Part shown: piece by piece, positions 1-10,312 of the stretch
Position numbering within the stretch: position 1 is the stretch's first letter
Layout of the letters: each line of letters opens with the position of its first letter
Assembly (NCBI RefSeq): GCF_014133895.1
Contig: NC_050732.1
Location: 434,001 to 498,000 of the forward strand
Length of the DNA stretch: 64,000 bases
From: Torulaspora globosa
Taxonomy: Eukaryota > Ascomycota > Saccharomycetes > Saccharomycetales > Saccharomycetaceae
Reading direction: 5' to 3'
Program-made: the position numbers and the translations under genes
Notes under the pieces: model-generated
Database searches by the model: none
Seen by the model: the letters and a program-made list of their open reading frames with translations, nothing else
What the model was told of the DNA's origin: nothing

Positions 1-669
1 TCCAATTTGAGGGTATCTCTGAGTGACGATGAGTATATGAGGTTTACTCAGGATCCTCTCACGGGCACTGGCCAAAGCATCGACTTCCGAGCAACTCAGC
101 CAGCTGACAGTGATTACGCAGGGCTTCAGCACGACACACTGAATCTGGACGCTGTAGGATGCACACAGAAACCGTACACACAAAATACTACAGAATTGTT
201 GAGGAATGATCTTACGACGTCTCAGAGCTCGCGATGGACGCGATTTATCAACACGGACATTGCAGCTTTACAGTTTTGCCACAAGAATAATCCCTCCTTC
301 GCCTCACAGTTCAGGTTCAACCCTATAAGATTGACCAAGTTCTATTCCGTACAGGAAATGGAGGTTATACTCCCGTTGTTCGAACAAGCCTTAAGATTCG
401 CAAAGATAAACATCAAACCGGACCTCCTCTCCGATTTTTTGAACTTGAAGAGTTCGCTCGGCTACGAGGGAGTATTTCCTCTAGTAATAAATATACGAAC
501 ACAAGACGCTCGAGGCTCAAAACTCAATGGAGTCATTATAATTAAGATCGTTCGTGAAAATCTGAAAAGCATTAGCTTCGAAAGGAAAGCAGGTGATCCT
601 TTGGATTGGAGGCGATTATTCAAAAAAGTAGCCCTATTTTGCAGAGAAGTCATTTTGGTTCCTGATTGA
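1..669 (+). CDS. CHK1: Checkpoint kinase Chk1, C-terminal part (5' end outside window)
   Basis: The reading frame is open from base 1 to a TGA at 667-669, giving the last 222 residues. The kinase domain itself is outside the window. The visible part ends in a KA1-like regulatory fold, with the tail SISFERKAGDPLDWRRLF followed by a CREVI-type helix, which matches the end of yeast Chk1. Chk1 is a serine/threonine kinase of the DNA-damage checkpoint that restrains anaphase. Identification is reinforced by the next gene: CHK1 and RIF1 are convergent neighbours in S. cerevisiae (YBR274W/YBR275C) and are convergent here, with stops 73 bp apart. No ATG is assigned because the true start lies upstream. 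Confidence 0.85.
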   Translation, partial: SNLRVSLSDDEYMRFTQDPLTGTGQSIDFRATQPADSDYAGLQHDTLNLDAVGCTQKPYTQNTTELLRNDLTTSQSSRWTRFINTDIAALQFCHKNNPSFASQFRFNPIRLTKFYSVQEMEVILPLFEQALRFAKINIKPDLLSDFLNLKSSLGYEGVFPLVINIRTQDARGSKLNGVIIIKIVRENLKSISFERKAGDPLDWRRLFKKVALFCREVILVPD

Positions 670-742
670 TCTTTTTTGTTTATCACCAATGCAGCCTTGT
701 GGTATGCTATAAACGGGATGGCTTTGCCTAATCAGTTTGTAA

Positions 743-3700
743 CTACTTCTCGTGCTCCAGGTTCATGAGAAAGTCTAGCAGTTCGATTCGAAGGTTTCTC
801 TTCTCCTCATGAGTCAAGTTAGAAATATCTTCTATAGTCAACGCGCGCAATCTGCTCACCAGTCGACGCGCCTTCTTGGAAGGGAAATGAATGCGAAGTG
901 AAGCCGTTGCTTCCTGTGACATTGCCTCCTCCATGCGACTCAGATCTCCTTGTTTCTCAAGCTCATCCGTTATGGTTTCCGGCTGAGCCGTATTCGTAAC
1001 AACATCTTTATGTGGTAAGTGCTCTAGTTGCACAGGCGTACCGTCCTTAGCGGCTGTACTCGCCAATTTTGAGAAATTGAAAATAGGGAAACGAATCTTT
1101 GACTCAGACTCTGTTCGCGCAGCAGCAGCTGGCTGTGTGCCCGGCAGCTCTACAGATTGGCTGTCAGCAAGAGATTGCAGTTCATGCGACCCAACAGCGA
1201 TTTTATTCTCCATCGTTTTCAGAAACTCATCGTCTTCATCCATCTCAACATCCGCGAAATCATCACCATTGCGCTCAGATGCAGTACTTTCTTTCCGATA
1301 TTTGAGATTTTGACCAGAAGGGGTAGAACTTTCGGTGTTTGGGGAATTAACCGGTTGCGGAGCTTTGATCTTCGTTGATTCTTGCTTCGTTGTCTCTGAC
1401 GTGTAGTCTGTGTTGAAAGCAATTTCTGCCCTGTTTACAGAGTTTTGATCATCTTCGATCCCTGCAATAGCTGTATCAGGATTTTCAGTCCTGGAGTCAG
1501 ATAAGTTCCTAAAGCTTTCACTGCTACTAGCATTGTCATTTTCCAATTGCGATGCATTTAACACAGTAGGCAAGGTCGCAAGGTCGGTTGAATTAGAAGA
1601 TAAAAGGCTGTCGGTGCCAGCAGCTGCCGATGCAAAGTCTGCTGAATCCCTGGTATCTCCATCAGTTTTTTGCGTTGCTGGAACCTGAACTTCTGGCTCA
1701 CTTTTCGATATCTCTAAATGGCGATTTGAGCCCTGCGCCGATGACTTTTGCAATTCTTCATGTCCCTTCAAATGATTCACGATCAATTCATTGGGCTTTC
1801 CTATCTTGTCCTTGGAATTAGCACCATCTGGTTCGACCAAATCTGCTTCCTCAAGAGGTACTCCCTTTCGAAGTTTCTCCACAAGGTCATTACAGTATTT
1901 CAAATTTTCAAGGACAGGTTGGGTTTTGGAGTGCTGGATGAGGAAATCAAATAAATCTAAAGTATAAGATGTCACATCACTTGCCATTATTTTCAACATG
2001 CTGCCCACAAACGGAATAATGAGCTTATCTGACTGGTCCAGCAGGATATTTATGAACTTCTTAAACAGCTCTCGGCATTCGTTCTGTACTGAATTTTCAA
2101 AAGATTGGGCTTTAGTGATGAAAAAGACCAAAAACTGTGCTCCCCAAAAATCGAAGCATTCGACCTTCCTCAAGTCGAGTAAACTGCCTGTCACTTCCAG
2201 AATAAAATCTACATTCATGCTGTAGTACGCCTCCTTTATGTATTCTTTGAGATCTGCATTTAAAGATCCGCACTTGTCAACCATGAAGGCAATTGCTGCC
2301 GGCGAGAGTAAACGAAGTTTGCGTGATCCCTTTATTTTGAACAGCTGCTCGACAGGGCTTGTTTGATGACAGGCAATGCAAACCTTGATGAAATCACTCA
2401 AGTTTGCCCAAGAACCATGTTCATAAAGCCTCTCGAGTATTTGATCTATCAAAGCTCTGCGATCGCCCGTAACACTGCCATCAGGTTCTAAATGGAATAT
2501 GAAATCAAAAAATGCTTTGCCCCCGGCGAACAATTCTTCTGGATTGTCAAGACTCAAAGCCCATTTTGTAATGAAAAGCTGCCCGGAACCACTGAAAGTT
2601 TGAAGATTCAATATGAAGTTCGGCAGCTGGTCAACAGGAAGAATAGCCGAAGATGAAGATCCATATTCAGATAATAAAATATCTGCTAATCTGAGGTTAC
2701 TGGCAATGACTTCCTTTATGACGTCAAAAAGTTTGTGACGGATGAGCTCAGGCACTACCTGCTTAAATGCCTTCTCGCGCGAACCAAGCGCGTCTTTCAG
2801 TTGCTCTTTAAATAGATCCTCGGGATACTCCAGTCTATGTGAGTTATAACTCACATAGACTTTGACGAACCGAATATATTGTTCATCGTTCCATTCACCT
2901 AACTGAAGCAACTCGAACAAATTCACGTTACGAACAAACTTAGAGCAAAATCGAAGAAGATTTTCGATCGCTTCAGCGGAACGAACTGACTGGACGATCC
3001 TTAACAGGCTTTTATAGTCAGTAGGCGAGATCTCAGGCGATAATATGACTGAGCCGATCCAGTTGGAGACATACTGCTTACACGATGCATCATCTATTCC
3101 CACAAATATCTCCATAATGCGGAGATCAGAAACTCTTCCCTTGAGTTTCTTGCTAAACTCCTTTAGCAACTTCAATTTAGAGTCTGCTTGGTGCTCCGGT
3201 AAGTGATCGGTAGCCTCCACAAGTGTCTCGAAGATTTTTCCGTCTCTGATAATCAGATCCCCAAATGGTCCCGCCATAGCTGAGGAGAGGCGAAGAAACA
3301 TATCCGATGAGATAGAGGATTTCCCTGCCTTTGACAGTTCCAAAGCTATTTCTAGGAAGCTGTTAAAGTGCATTTCATCGGCAAGTTCAGAGGGTAATAA
3401 GTCCACAAGACTAATAAACAACTCGTAGTTTGCAGCCCAATCGGCTAGATCCGATCTTATTGCGCAAAAAATGAGTCTCATCACTGATTCAAAACTGGCT
3501 TGCAACAAACTTGCAGGAACGGGTTGAATATCATTAAGGGCAACTCCGGATGTGGAAATAACTTTTATTACAGGAGTTCTTTTTCTTTCAAGCTTATGGG
3601 ACTTGTCTTCTCTCTCCTTCGAGATTAATTTCAAAAGCAGCTTTATGGCCCTAGAACGAAACAGTATATTTCCGGACTTGAAAATATACTGGGAGTAAAT

Positions 3701-5641
3701 AGGCGCAATAAGCTGATTCCAGAAAAATGGAAACATGTCAGCTTTGTGTGATTTGGGAGCACCACATGTTGTGTAAATGAGGCCCGTTAGATAATACAGA
3801 AGACCCTCACCAACGTTGAGATCTGACTCATGATTCGCTGTAAAATCGAATGGTTTTTTGAGAATACGAACTAAAGCAAAGTCATGAGCCGAAGATTTGC
3901 CTTTAATATGTGACCAGGTGCAATAAATGATAATTCTCCAGGCTTTCAATGCTATCAACTTGATTGGCGAATCGCCGGATAAGAAACAGATATGATTCAG
4001 TTTTAGCCATCCACGCGCGTCTGAGTCGCTCAATTCGAGAAGGGTCCTTGTGGTGTTATAGAGAAGTCCCATCATTGCCAGCCACAGATCCATAGCGAGC
4101 TTGTATTCTTTTTTGAACACAATAAGATATGTTATTTGCTTCTGCACGAGTTCTTCTAAAGTCATGGTACTATAGTTCATGTTTCCGTCATTTAATGATT
4201 TATTGCGAAGCTTTTCTGGTAAAGTATCCTTGGCTAGTGATTCTCTGACACATTTAACTATATCATGTTGCCTGATGGAAGAATCGATGGATTTCTTAAG
4301 AAGCTCCAATAGCACTGAAATTGCCGCCTGCAGAATCGTAATCGTACAACTATCATCTTCCATCAGGGTCCTTGAAAGAACTTCTTTGGGTAACCATAAT
4401 GGAAGCAATTGCAACATCACACTTGTGTGTTTCGAAATCAGCCTCTTGAGCAAAAAGAGTTTCTCACAAACCAGATTGGCACTTTGGATCTCCTTCGTGT
4501 TTAGCACTGCATGTATTATGTTGGAAACCTCGTCCCTATTCATAAAGTATGGTCCATATTTCTCATCAGCGAGAAAAGAAAACTGTGCCCCGATTATGGC
4601 TTTATTGGAATTTTGGTGTATTAGTGCGACTGAAGACAGTTCGAAGACTTCCTTAAGTCTATCCCGTAATGGCGCAACCTTCGTTAAGGACCTAACAATA
4701 CGATAATTAGAGAGAAGAGACCCAAAGAAACGCAAAATTTGGATATAAAGCCTAGAGACGAATGGATCTTTCTTATCTTCGGCATCCAATAGCTTCTTCT
4801 GTTCTGCCTTTAATTGTGGCAGGCATATATTTACAATCCTGTCCAAACTGCCAATAACCTGAGTTGCTCTCCTTTCCATGACCTCAGAGGCGTCAACTGC
4901 AGGCAAAACTGTAATTATAGTGTTGAATGTTGCGTATATCTCGAACCTCCGAGCAACCGACTCGCTATCGGTCCTAGCCAACATCATTAAACCACCATCC
5001 AGAACCTGTCTAAATTCCTTAACGTTTCTTGCGTCACCTAAATTGTGTACTTCACCGCTGGTCCAGAACTCCAAACAGCTAGGATCCTTGGCCCTGGAGA
5101 AATGTTCTAACGGCTTTCCTCGACCAGCGAGTTTTGACGAAGACTCAAGCTTATCATAAGTCAAGTCGCTAACGCTCTTTTCAATCCCTATCCCATTTCT
5201 AAGGATAGATTTGGACGGCTTTGAAGCTGGAAATAAAAAGGAAGATGATCCTATAGTACGCTGAGTTGGCGAGGACTTCACTTCATCAGAGAATGCCACA
5301 GTTTTGGCCGCAGGTGATAGCCTAACATTTTCATTGTTGATGGCAAATATTGATGACCCTGCTGGTTCTGATTTGCTGGATGAAGGCGTGGGTCCTGGTG
5401 CCTTGCCTATAGGGCTTGACTGAGCCAGTTTTCGCCTCTTGGGAGTCGGTGAATCGTCGAGCGGTTCCTGACGCTCACCATTCGCTGGCGGTAGCGACTG
5501 GTTTCTTTCCAGTAGGTGCAAAGTCTTGGATTGCGACTGGGATTTCGTGGGAGACCGCTTGTTTAGGAGCTGGCTTATCAGGTTATTGAAGGTGTTCATC
5601 TTCCTTGCTTCACCTCTATCTTCAGGGGGCTGTTTTGACAT
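743..5641 (-). CDS. RIF1: Telomere/replication-timing regulator Rif1
   Basis: This 1632-residue protein (S. cerevisiae Rif1 has 1916) limits telomere lengthening and recruits PP1 phosphatase to counter DDK at origins. The start chosen is the ATG at 5641; the open frame continues upstream only through a GTG. With this start a RVxF-type PP1-docking motif (KTVAF) falls at residues 113-117 and a SILK-type motif (SILR) at 145-148, almost the same positions as in S. cerevisiae. A long helical (HEAT-like) region covers roughly 170-1200. An acidic, serine-rich linker follows, and a small basic/helical C-terminal domain (about 1575-1632) matches the Rif1 tetramerisation domain. The coding sequence contains a 30-bp perfect palindrome at 2832-2861. 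Confidence 0.93.
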   Translation of the reverse strand: MSKQPPEDRGEARKMNTFNNLISQLLNKRSPTKSQSQSKTLHLLERNQSLPPANGERQEPLDDSPTPKRRKLAQSSPIGKAPGPTPSSSKSEPAGSSIFAINNENVRLSPAAKTVAFSDEVKSSPTQRTIGSSSFLFPASKPSKSILRNGIGIEKSVSDLTYDKLESSSKLAGRGKPLEHFSRAKDPSCLEFWTSGEVHNLGDARNVKEFRQVLDGGLMMLARTDSESVARRFEIYATFNTIITVLPAVDASEVMERRATQVIGSLDRIVNICLPQLKAEQKKLLDAEDKKDPFVSRLYIQILRFFGSLLSNYRIVRSLTKVAPLRDRLKEVFELSSVALIHQNSNKAIIGAQFSFLADEKYGPYFMNRDEVSNIIHAVLNTKEIQSANLVCEKLFLLKRLISKHTSVMLQLLPLWLPKEVLSRTLMEDDSCTITILQAAISVLLELLKKSIDSSIRQHDIVKCVRESLAKDTLPEKLRNKSLNDGNMNYSTMTLEELVQKQITYLIVFKKEYKLAMDLWLAMMGLLYNTTRTLLELSDSDARGWLKLNHICFLSGDSPIKLIALKAWRIIIYCTWSHIKGKSSAHDFALVRILKKPFDFTANHESDLNVGEGLLYYLTGLIYTTCGAPKSHKADMFPFFWNQLIAPIYSQYIFKSGNILFRSRAIKLLLKLISKEREDKSHKLERKRTPVIKVISTSGVALNDIQPVPASLLQASFESVMRLIFCAIRSDLADWAANYELFISLVDLLPSELADEMHFNSFLEIALELSKAGKSSISSDMFLRLSSAMAGPFGDLIIRDGKIFETLVEATDHLPEHQADSKLKLLKEFSKKLKGRVSDLRIMEIFVGIDDASCKQYVSNWIGSVILSPEISPTDYKSLLRIVQSVRSAEAIENLLRFCSKFVRNVNLFELLQLGEWNDEQYIRFVKVYVSYNSHRLEYPEDLFKEQLKDALGSREKAFKQVVPELIRHKLFDVIKEVIASNLRLADILLSEYGSSSSAILPVDQLPNFILNLQTFSGSGQLFITKWALSLDNPEELFAGGKAFFDFIFHLEPDGSVTGDRRALIDQILERLYEHGSWANLSDFIKVCIACHQTSPVEQLFKIKGSRKLRLLSPAAIAFMVDKCGSLNADLKEYIKEAYYSMNVDFILEVTGSLLDLRKVECFDFWGAQFLVFFITKAQSFENSVQNECRELFKKFINILLDQSDKLIIPFVGSMLKIMASDVTSYTLDLFDFLIQHSKTQPVLENLKYCNDLVEKLRKGVPLEEADLVEPDGANSKDKIGKPNELIVNHLKGHEELQKSSAQGSNRHLEISKSEPEVQVPATQKTDGDTRDSADFASAAAGTDSLLSSNSTDLATLPTVLNASQLENDNASSSESFRNLSDSRTENPDTAIAGIEDDQNSVNRAEIAFNTDYTSETTKQESTKIKAPQPVNSPNTESSTPSGQNLKYRKESTASERNGDDFADVEMDEDDEFLKTMENKIAVGSHELQSLADSQSVELPGTQPAAAARTESESKIRFPIFNFSKLASTAAKDGTPVQLEHLPHKDVVTNTAQPETITDELEKQGDLSRMEEAMSQEATASLRIHFPSKKARRLVSRLRALTIEDISNLTHEEKRNLRIELLDFLMNLEHEK
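2832..2861. repeat. 30-bp perfect palindrome inside the RIF1 coding region
   Basis: The half-arm AGTCTATGTGAGTTA (2832-2846) is followed directly by its exact reverse complement (2847-2861) with no spacer. It codes for the VYVSYNSHRL stretch of Rif1. The next base pair outward (c/t) breaks the symmetry. Confidence 0.95.
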
Positions 5642-6397
5642 CAGTCCCGTTGACTTCTTGTACTGCTGATATCTATCAATAGATTGCCAGATGAAGATCA
5701 CCTGTATCCCCGAAACAGTCTGATAATAAAGATCACTGAAGATGAACCCTACAATTTTCACCTCTTCTCAGGCGCCAAGTTTGGCGTTCCACAAGGTAAA
5801 TCATCAAAAACGTCACCAAGCGCCTAACGATTATGAGGGCACCTGTTATAACAATTTCACAAAGTTCCGCAAAGTCCGTCATCCACCAGTTCCTTATAGC
5901 CCACTTTGACGATCTGACACATCTTGGCGCCACCGTATCAAAGCTCTGGCCTCTTCTTAAAATACGAAAACCATCGCAAGAAGTTGGCTCGGCTCTTCCG
6001 TGGGCCGATGCGTCTGCCATCCTACCATTTTAATGCATGTGCTTCTCCTACTCTCGGAAATGAAAATCAGTGGTAGATGTATTGGTAGCTCAAGCGGCCG
6101 TTCAATTAACTGCCCTCCCTGGGCGGTAAAATGTACTGAACTCTCATTTCCGAGGATCGACTTTTTTGAATTTCAAGCACCTCCAGTGCTTCCTAAAGCG
6201 GCGAACGATCCTTACTCCTCGGCTCCAATGTGCTGTGCAGTTGATTTCTCTCGGGCACAGAATTTGAACCCACCGCCCCTCTCACTTGCAACAAATCAGA
6301 ATGCGCTTCATTTCCTTCATTTCATCTACATAATAGCAGCAGTCTTTTGTTACTTTCTTCAAGAAAGTTGGTGTTGCAATAAGTTTTGATCTTCCGC

Positions 6398-6407
6398 TCG
6401 GCGGCTA
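6398..6407 (-). promoter_or_regulatory. URS1 (Ume6-type) site upstream of YPT10
   Basis: The plus strand reads TCGGCGGCTA, the exact reverse complement of the URS1 core TAGCCGCCGA bound by Ume6. It lies 121 bp upstream of the YPT10 ATG and just before a TATATATT stretch at 6411-6418. Ume6 represses meiotic genes in mitosis. A role here is inferred from the sequence match only. Confidence 0.5.
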
Positions 6408-6429
6408 TTCTATATATTCTTCCAAAGTC

Positions 6430-6436
6430 CGGGTAA
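6430..6436 (+). promoter_or_regulatory. Reb1-type site upstream of YPT10
   Basis: CGGGTAA is an exact core match to the Reb1 general regulatory factor, about 92 bp before the YPT10 ATG, a usual position for a nucleosome-free promoter. Confidence 0.45.
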
Positions 6437-6527
6437 TGGTAAACAGGTTAGTATACCATCCAGCTCATCTTTAACCTTAGGTATTGAATAAACTAGATGA
6501 ATCACAACAAAGTCTCACTGCCACGTC

Positions 6528-7145
6528 ATGTTGGAAGATAGTGCTGCTGTTTATGTTACTGATTTGAAGCTGGTTCTCCTGGGGGAGTCATCCGTTGGGA
6601 AGTCCTCGATCGTTACAAGATATATCACAGGTAGTTTCCAAAAGACTAATGCAACAATAGGAGCTGCGTTCACCACGAAGACGTTGGAGTTCCCTGGGGC
6701 CGATGGGATAAGGAAAAAAGTGAATTTAGAGATCTGGGATACAGCGGGGCAGGAAAGGTATCGGTCTATGGCTCCGATGTATTTCAGAAACACCGACATT
6801 GCATTGGTGGTGTTTGACGTTACAAAGCCAGAAAGCCTGCGAAAGGCGCAAAGCTGGATTGATGAGCTCAATAGCTACTTTGACCAGGATCGTCGTGAAG
6901 AGGTTTTGATTAAGCTAGTGGGCAACAAGATGGATCTAGACCATCCTCCAACCACAACCATAGGAGAGCTACCGCTGTATTTAGTGAGCGCCAAGACTGG
7001 GGAGGGGATTGACGAACTAATAGAAGATCTGGTAAGACAGGTGCCGATGTCAAAATACAAGAAAGTGGAAACATCTACCGAGAGCAAAAATGCCGTACAT
7101 TTAGATCTACATCGAAATACCAGAATGGGCTCTGCATGTTGTTAA
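6528..7145 (+). CDS. YPT10: Rab-family small GTPase Ypt10
   Basis: This 205-residue Rab GTPase has all nucleotide-binding motifs: GESSVGKS P-loop at 19-26, WDTAGQERY switch II, NKMD and SAKTG. It ends in CC for double geranylgeranylation, so it acts on a membrane. The TIGAAF effector region resembles the Rab5/Ypt5 class. It is assigned to YPT10 rather than VPS21/YPT52/YPT53 because it is convergent with SHM1, exactly as YBR264C and YBR263W are in S. cerevisiae (Ypt10 has 199 residues). The ATG at 6528 is in good context with the P-loop near the N-terminus. The promoter has URS1, TATA-like and Reb1 matches, so meiotic control is possible. Confidence 0.85.
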   Translation: MLEDSAAVYVTDLKLVLLGESSVGKSSIVTRYITGSFQKTNATIGAAFTTKTLEFPGADGIRKKVNLEIWDTAGQERYRSMAPMYFRNTDIALVVFDVTKPESLRKAQSWIDELNSYFDQDRREEVLIKLVGNKMDLDHPPTTTIGELPLYLVSAKTGEGIDELIEDLVRQVPMSKYKKVETSTESKNAVHLDLHRNTRMGSACC

Positions 7146-7182
7146 TGAAGCAACCATGCTGTCGATTAATATTAGGCGCTAA

Positions 7183-8682
7183 CTATAGTTCACCAGGAAC
7201 TGGGTATTTTCCAACCCATGCAGCGACTTCATTAGCCAAATTTTGAACTTGCTCAGACTCTTCACAAAGCTGTTTGAAATTAGCCAGTTTGGATCTGACG
7301 TCCTCACAATCTGGGGATTCCTGAGATTTCAAGCCAATTGCCATCTTTACGGCGGTATCGATGAACTCTGCGACTTTGGCGAACTCTTCGGTTTTGAATC
7401 CTCTTGTAGTCATTGCAGGGGTACCGACTCTCAAACCGGATGGGAACAATGCTGACTTGTCACCGGGAATAGTGTTTTTGTTGGCTGCTATGTTCAATTT
7501 CTCAAGAATGGTCTCCAAACGAGCACCGTCAATGCCGTGGTTGGACAAGTCGATCAAGATCAAATGGTTGTCGGTACCACCGGAAACTAATTTGAAGCCG
7601 CGTTTCATCAATTCTTCACCAAAGACGCGAGCGTTGTCGACCACTTGCTGTTGATACTCCTTGAATTCAGGAGTCAAGGCTTGCTTCAAAGCCACAGCCA
7701 GCGCCGAGATGGTATGGTTGTGAGGACCACCTTGATGACCTGGGAAAACTGAGAAGTTAATCTTTTTCTCCAAATCATACATAACAGTTTTACCCTTCTT
7801 CGTAACCTTTCTAACACCCTTTCTGAAGAAGATCATAGCGCCTCTTGGACCTCTCAGTGATTTGTGTGTCGTGGTAGTGACAATGTCAGAGAACTCAAAT
7901 GGCGATGGCGTCACTCCGGCAGCGACCAGACCTGAGATGTGGGCCATGTCGCTCATCAAATAAGCGCCACAACCGTCTGCAATTTGACGGAAGCGTTTGT
8001 AATCTAGTATTCTGGAGTAAGCGGAGGTTCCTGCAACAATGACTCTCGGTCTAAACAACTTAGAAGTCATGCTCAAAGCGTCGTAGTCGATCAAACCAGT
8101 GGAAGGGTCGACATGGTATGGCATTGTTTGGAAATACTTCGACACGTACGAGATCTTCGTTCCAGAAGCCAATTGATAACCATGCGACAGGTGGCCACCG
8201 TGCGGTAGATCCAACCCCATCAGGCGGTCCCCAGTCTCCATAACAGCCGAGTAAGTGTACAAGTTGGCCGGCGCCCCACTCAAGGCCTGCACATTGACAC
8301 CCCACTTCTCTGGGTCCAAGCCGAAAACTTCCAACGCTCTCTTCTGGCATAGCGACTCCGCCTTATCAATAAACTGATTACCACCGTAGTAACGCTCACC
8401 CGGGTATCCCTCGGAGTACTTGTTCTGCATTTCAGAGCCCAAAAGGTCCATGACGGACTTGGAAGTAAAGTTTTCGGATGGAATCAAAGTGATCGAATGT
8501 TTCTGTCTTGAACGCTCGCCCTCTAGGATCTTGAACATCTCTGGATCCACATCTTCGACATGTTTGGATAATAGCACCTGGTTCTTTGTACCAAGAGCAG
8601 CTTTTAGTCTGGAAGCGCTGGATAAGAGTCGAACACCAGAAGCAACAGAACGACCGTTTGAAGCAGCAAACCTGGAAAGCAT
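7183..8682 (-). CDS. SHM1: Serine hydroxymethyltransferase, mitochondrial
   Basis: This 499-residue enzyme uses PLP to interconvert serine plus tetrahydrofolate with glycine plus 5,10-methylene-tetrahydrofolate. The PLP-lysine motif [12 protein letters not shown] is present, with the lysine at residue 274. The first 30 residues are rich in Arg, Ser and Ala with no acidic residue, a typical mitochondrial presequence. This distinguishes it from cytosolic Shm2. The ATG at 8682 is the first in frame. It ends 37 bp from the YPT10 stop, in convergent arrangement. Confidence 0.96.
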   Translation of the reverse strand: MLSRFAASNGRSVASGVRLLSSASRLKAALGTKNQVLLSKHVEDVDPEMFKILEGERSRQKHSITLIPSENFTSKSVMDLLGSEMQNKYSEGYPGERYYGGNQFIDKAESLCQKRALEVFGLDPEKWGVNVQALSGAPANLYTYSAVMETGDRLMGLDLPHGGHLSHGYQLASGTKISYVSKYFQTMPYHVDPSTGLIDYDALSMTSKLFRPRVIVAGTSAYSRILDYKRFRQIADGCGAYLMSDMAHISGLVAAGVTPSPFEFSDIVTTTTHKSLRGPRGAMIFFRKGVRKVTKKGKTVMYDLEKKINFSVFPGHQGGPHNHTISALAVALKQALTPEFKEYQQQVVDNARVFGEELMKRGFKLVSGGTDNHLILIDLSNHGIDGARLETILEKLNIAANKNTIPGDKSALFPSGLRVGTPAMTTRGFKTEEFAKVAEFIDTAVKMAIGLKSQESPDCEDVRSKLANFKQLCEESEQVQNLANEVAAWVGKYPVPGEL

Positions 8683-9197
8683 CTTGAAGCAATTGGGCTG
8701 GAAAGTTACACGCTTTCTTTCCTTCCAATTGTTTAATCAATTGTGCTCCTCGAGGCTCTTTTTCTTGACAAATTTCAGGGATGTCGTCATCGCTGAACAA
8801 GACTCATCAACAGAGGACGATGAACGTATGAGAGTCTAATGGCAGCCTCTGGAAGGCCATACAGTCAGCCATAGCACCAAGTCCGGACTGTACCAAATGG
8901 CTTTTCTCGCCAATTTTCATATCTCTCCAGAAATACCCGGAAGAAGGCCTGGCACTCCAGTAAAAGAAGTAGGCGGCTGCAGTAAGCGCTTCACGCTTCT
9001 GGGCTTGTCGAACGATGCTCAATTCATGCTTTGAAGCGTTATAGCTTTGTTGAGCATCAGTTAGTAAGTAGCGTCGTGCTCGACGACGCTATCATACAAT
9101 CCAAGTGACGGTTCATGAGAACAAGCAGTAAAAGACTAGCTACCGAAGAAGATAGAGCAGTTCTCTGGGGCTCTGTGAAGTCTGTTTGTTGCTTGAA
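8683..9197. other. Divergent promoter region SHM1-MIC12 (515 bp)
   Basis: No gene was supported. A minus-strand open frame at 8807-9022 begins only at TTG and resembles nothing known. A GC-rich inverted repeat at 9069-9091 lies about 107 bp before MIC12. Confidence 0.5.
9069..9091. repeat. Short inverted repeat, 9-bp arms, 5-nt loop
   Basis: TAGCGTCGT and its reverse complement ACGACGCTA flank GCTCG in the SHM1-MIC12 intergenic region. It could be a hairpin or a dimeric protein-binding site; no known yeast motif was recognised. Confidence 0.8.
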
Positions 9198-9491
9198 ATG
9201 AGTAAGCTTTTGAAATTGGGCTCAATCACGTTGGTTTCGACTGCTTTGGCGACTTCGTACTACTTCTATGCTGTCGACAGGGACGGGTACCACTACAATC
9301 GTTCCGTGTGGAAGAAAGTGAGCGACAGGACGAGGGGCCTTCTGGATAGGAAGCAAGATCTGGAGCGCAGCAGTCCCCATACCACTGAACTACGGGAGGT
9401 GATTCAAAGACCTGTCTCCGAGACATTCAAAGACCTGTGGAACGAGCAGGTCAGAGAAATTGTCAGGTGGGTATACTCGCTGGGCAATTGA
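9198..9491 (+). CDS. MIC12: MICOS subunit Mic12 (Aim5)
   Basis: This 97-residue protein (S. cerevisiae 106) is a small subunit of the mitochondrial contact site and cristae organising system. A single hydrophobic segment lies at residues 4-21, just after MSKLLK, followed by a Tyr-rich turn and a charged helical tail, as in Aim5. The ATG at 9198 is used because the frame upstream begins with TTG only. Its place between SHM1 and TAE1, on the strand opposite to SHM1, matches YBR262C. A Puf3-type element lies 30 nt after the stop. Confidence 0.85.
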   Translation: MSKLLKLGSITLVSTALATSYYFYAVDRDGYHYNRSVWKKVSDRTRGLLDRKQDLERSSPHTTELREVIQRPVSETFKDLWNEQVREIVRWVYSLGN

Positions 9492-9520
9492 GCTGCCCTT
9501 TGGTAGATCTATCTATGTAA

Positions 9521-10312
<792 letters not shown>

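Larger units (their letters stand above)
5642..6527. other. Intergenic region RIF1-YPT10 (886 bp), synteny breakpoint
   Basis: RIF1 and YPT10 are divergent across this stretch. In S. cerevisiae PPS1 follows RIF1, and YPT10 lies about ten genes away in the opposite relative direction, so an order change is inferred here. No RNA gene was recognised. One ATG-initiated 95-codon frame on the minus strand (5733-6020) has a hydrophobic stretch but no family resemblance. The YPT10-proximal end carries a URS1 and a Reb1 match, listed separately. Confidence 0.6.

Noticed and set aside
8807..9022. Possible small minus-strand gene upstream of SHM1
   Set aside because: The frame opens only with TTG, the first ATG comes halfway through, and no resemblance to a yeast protein was found.
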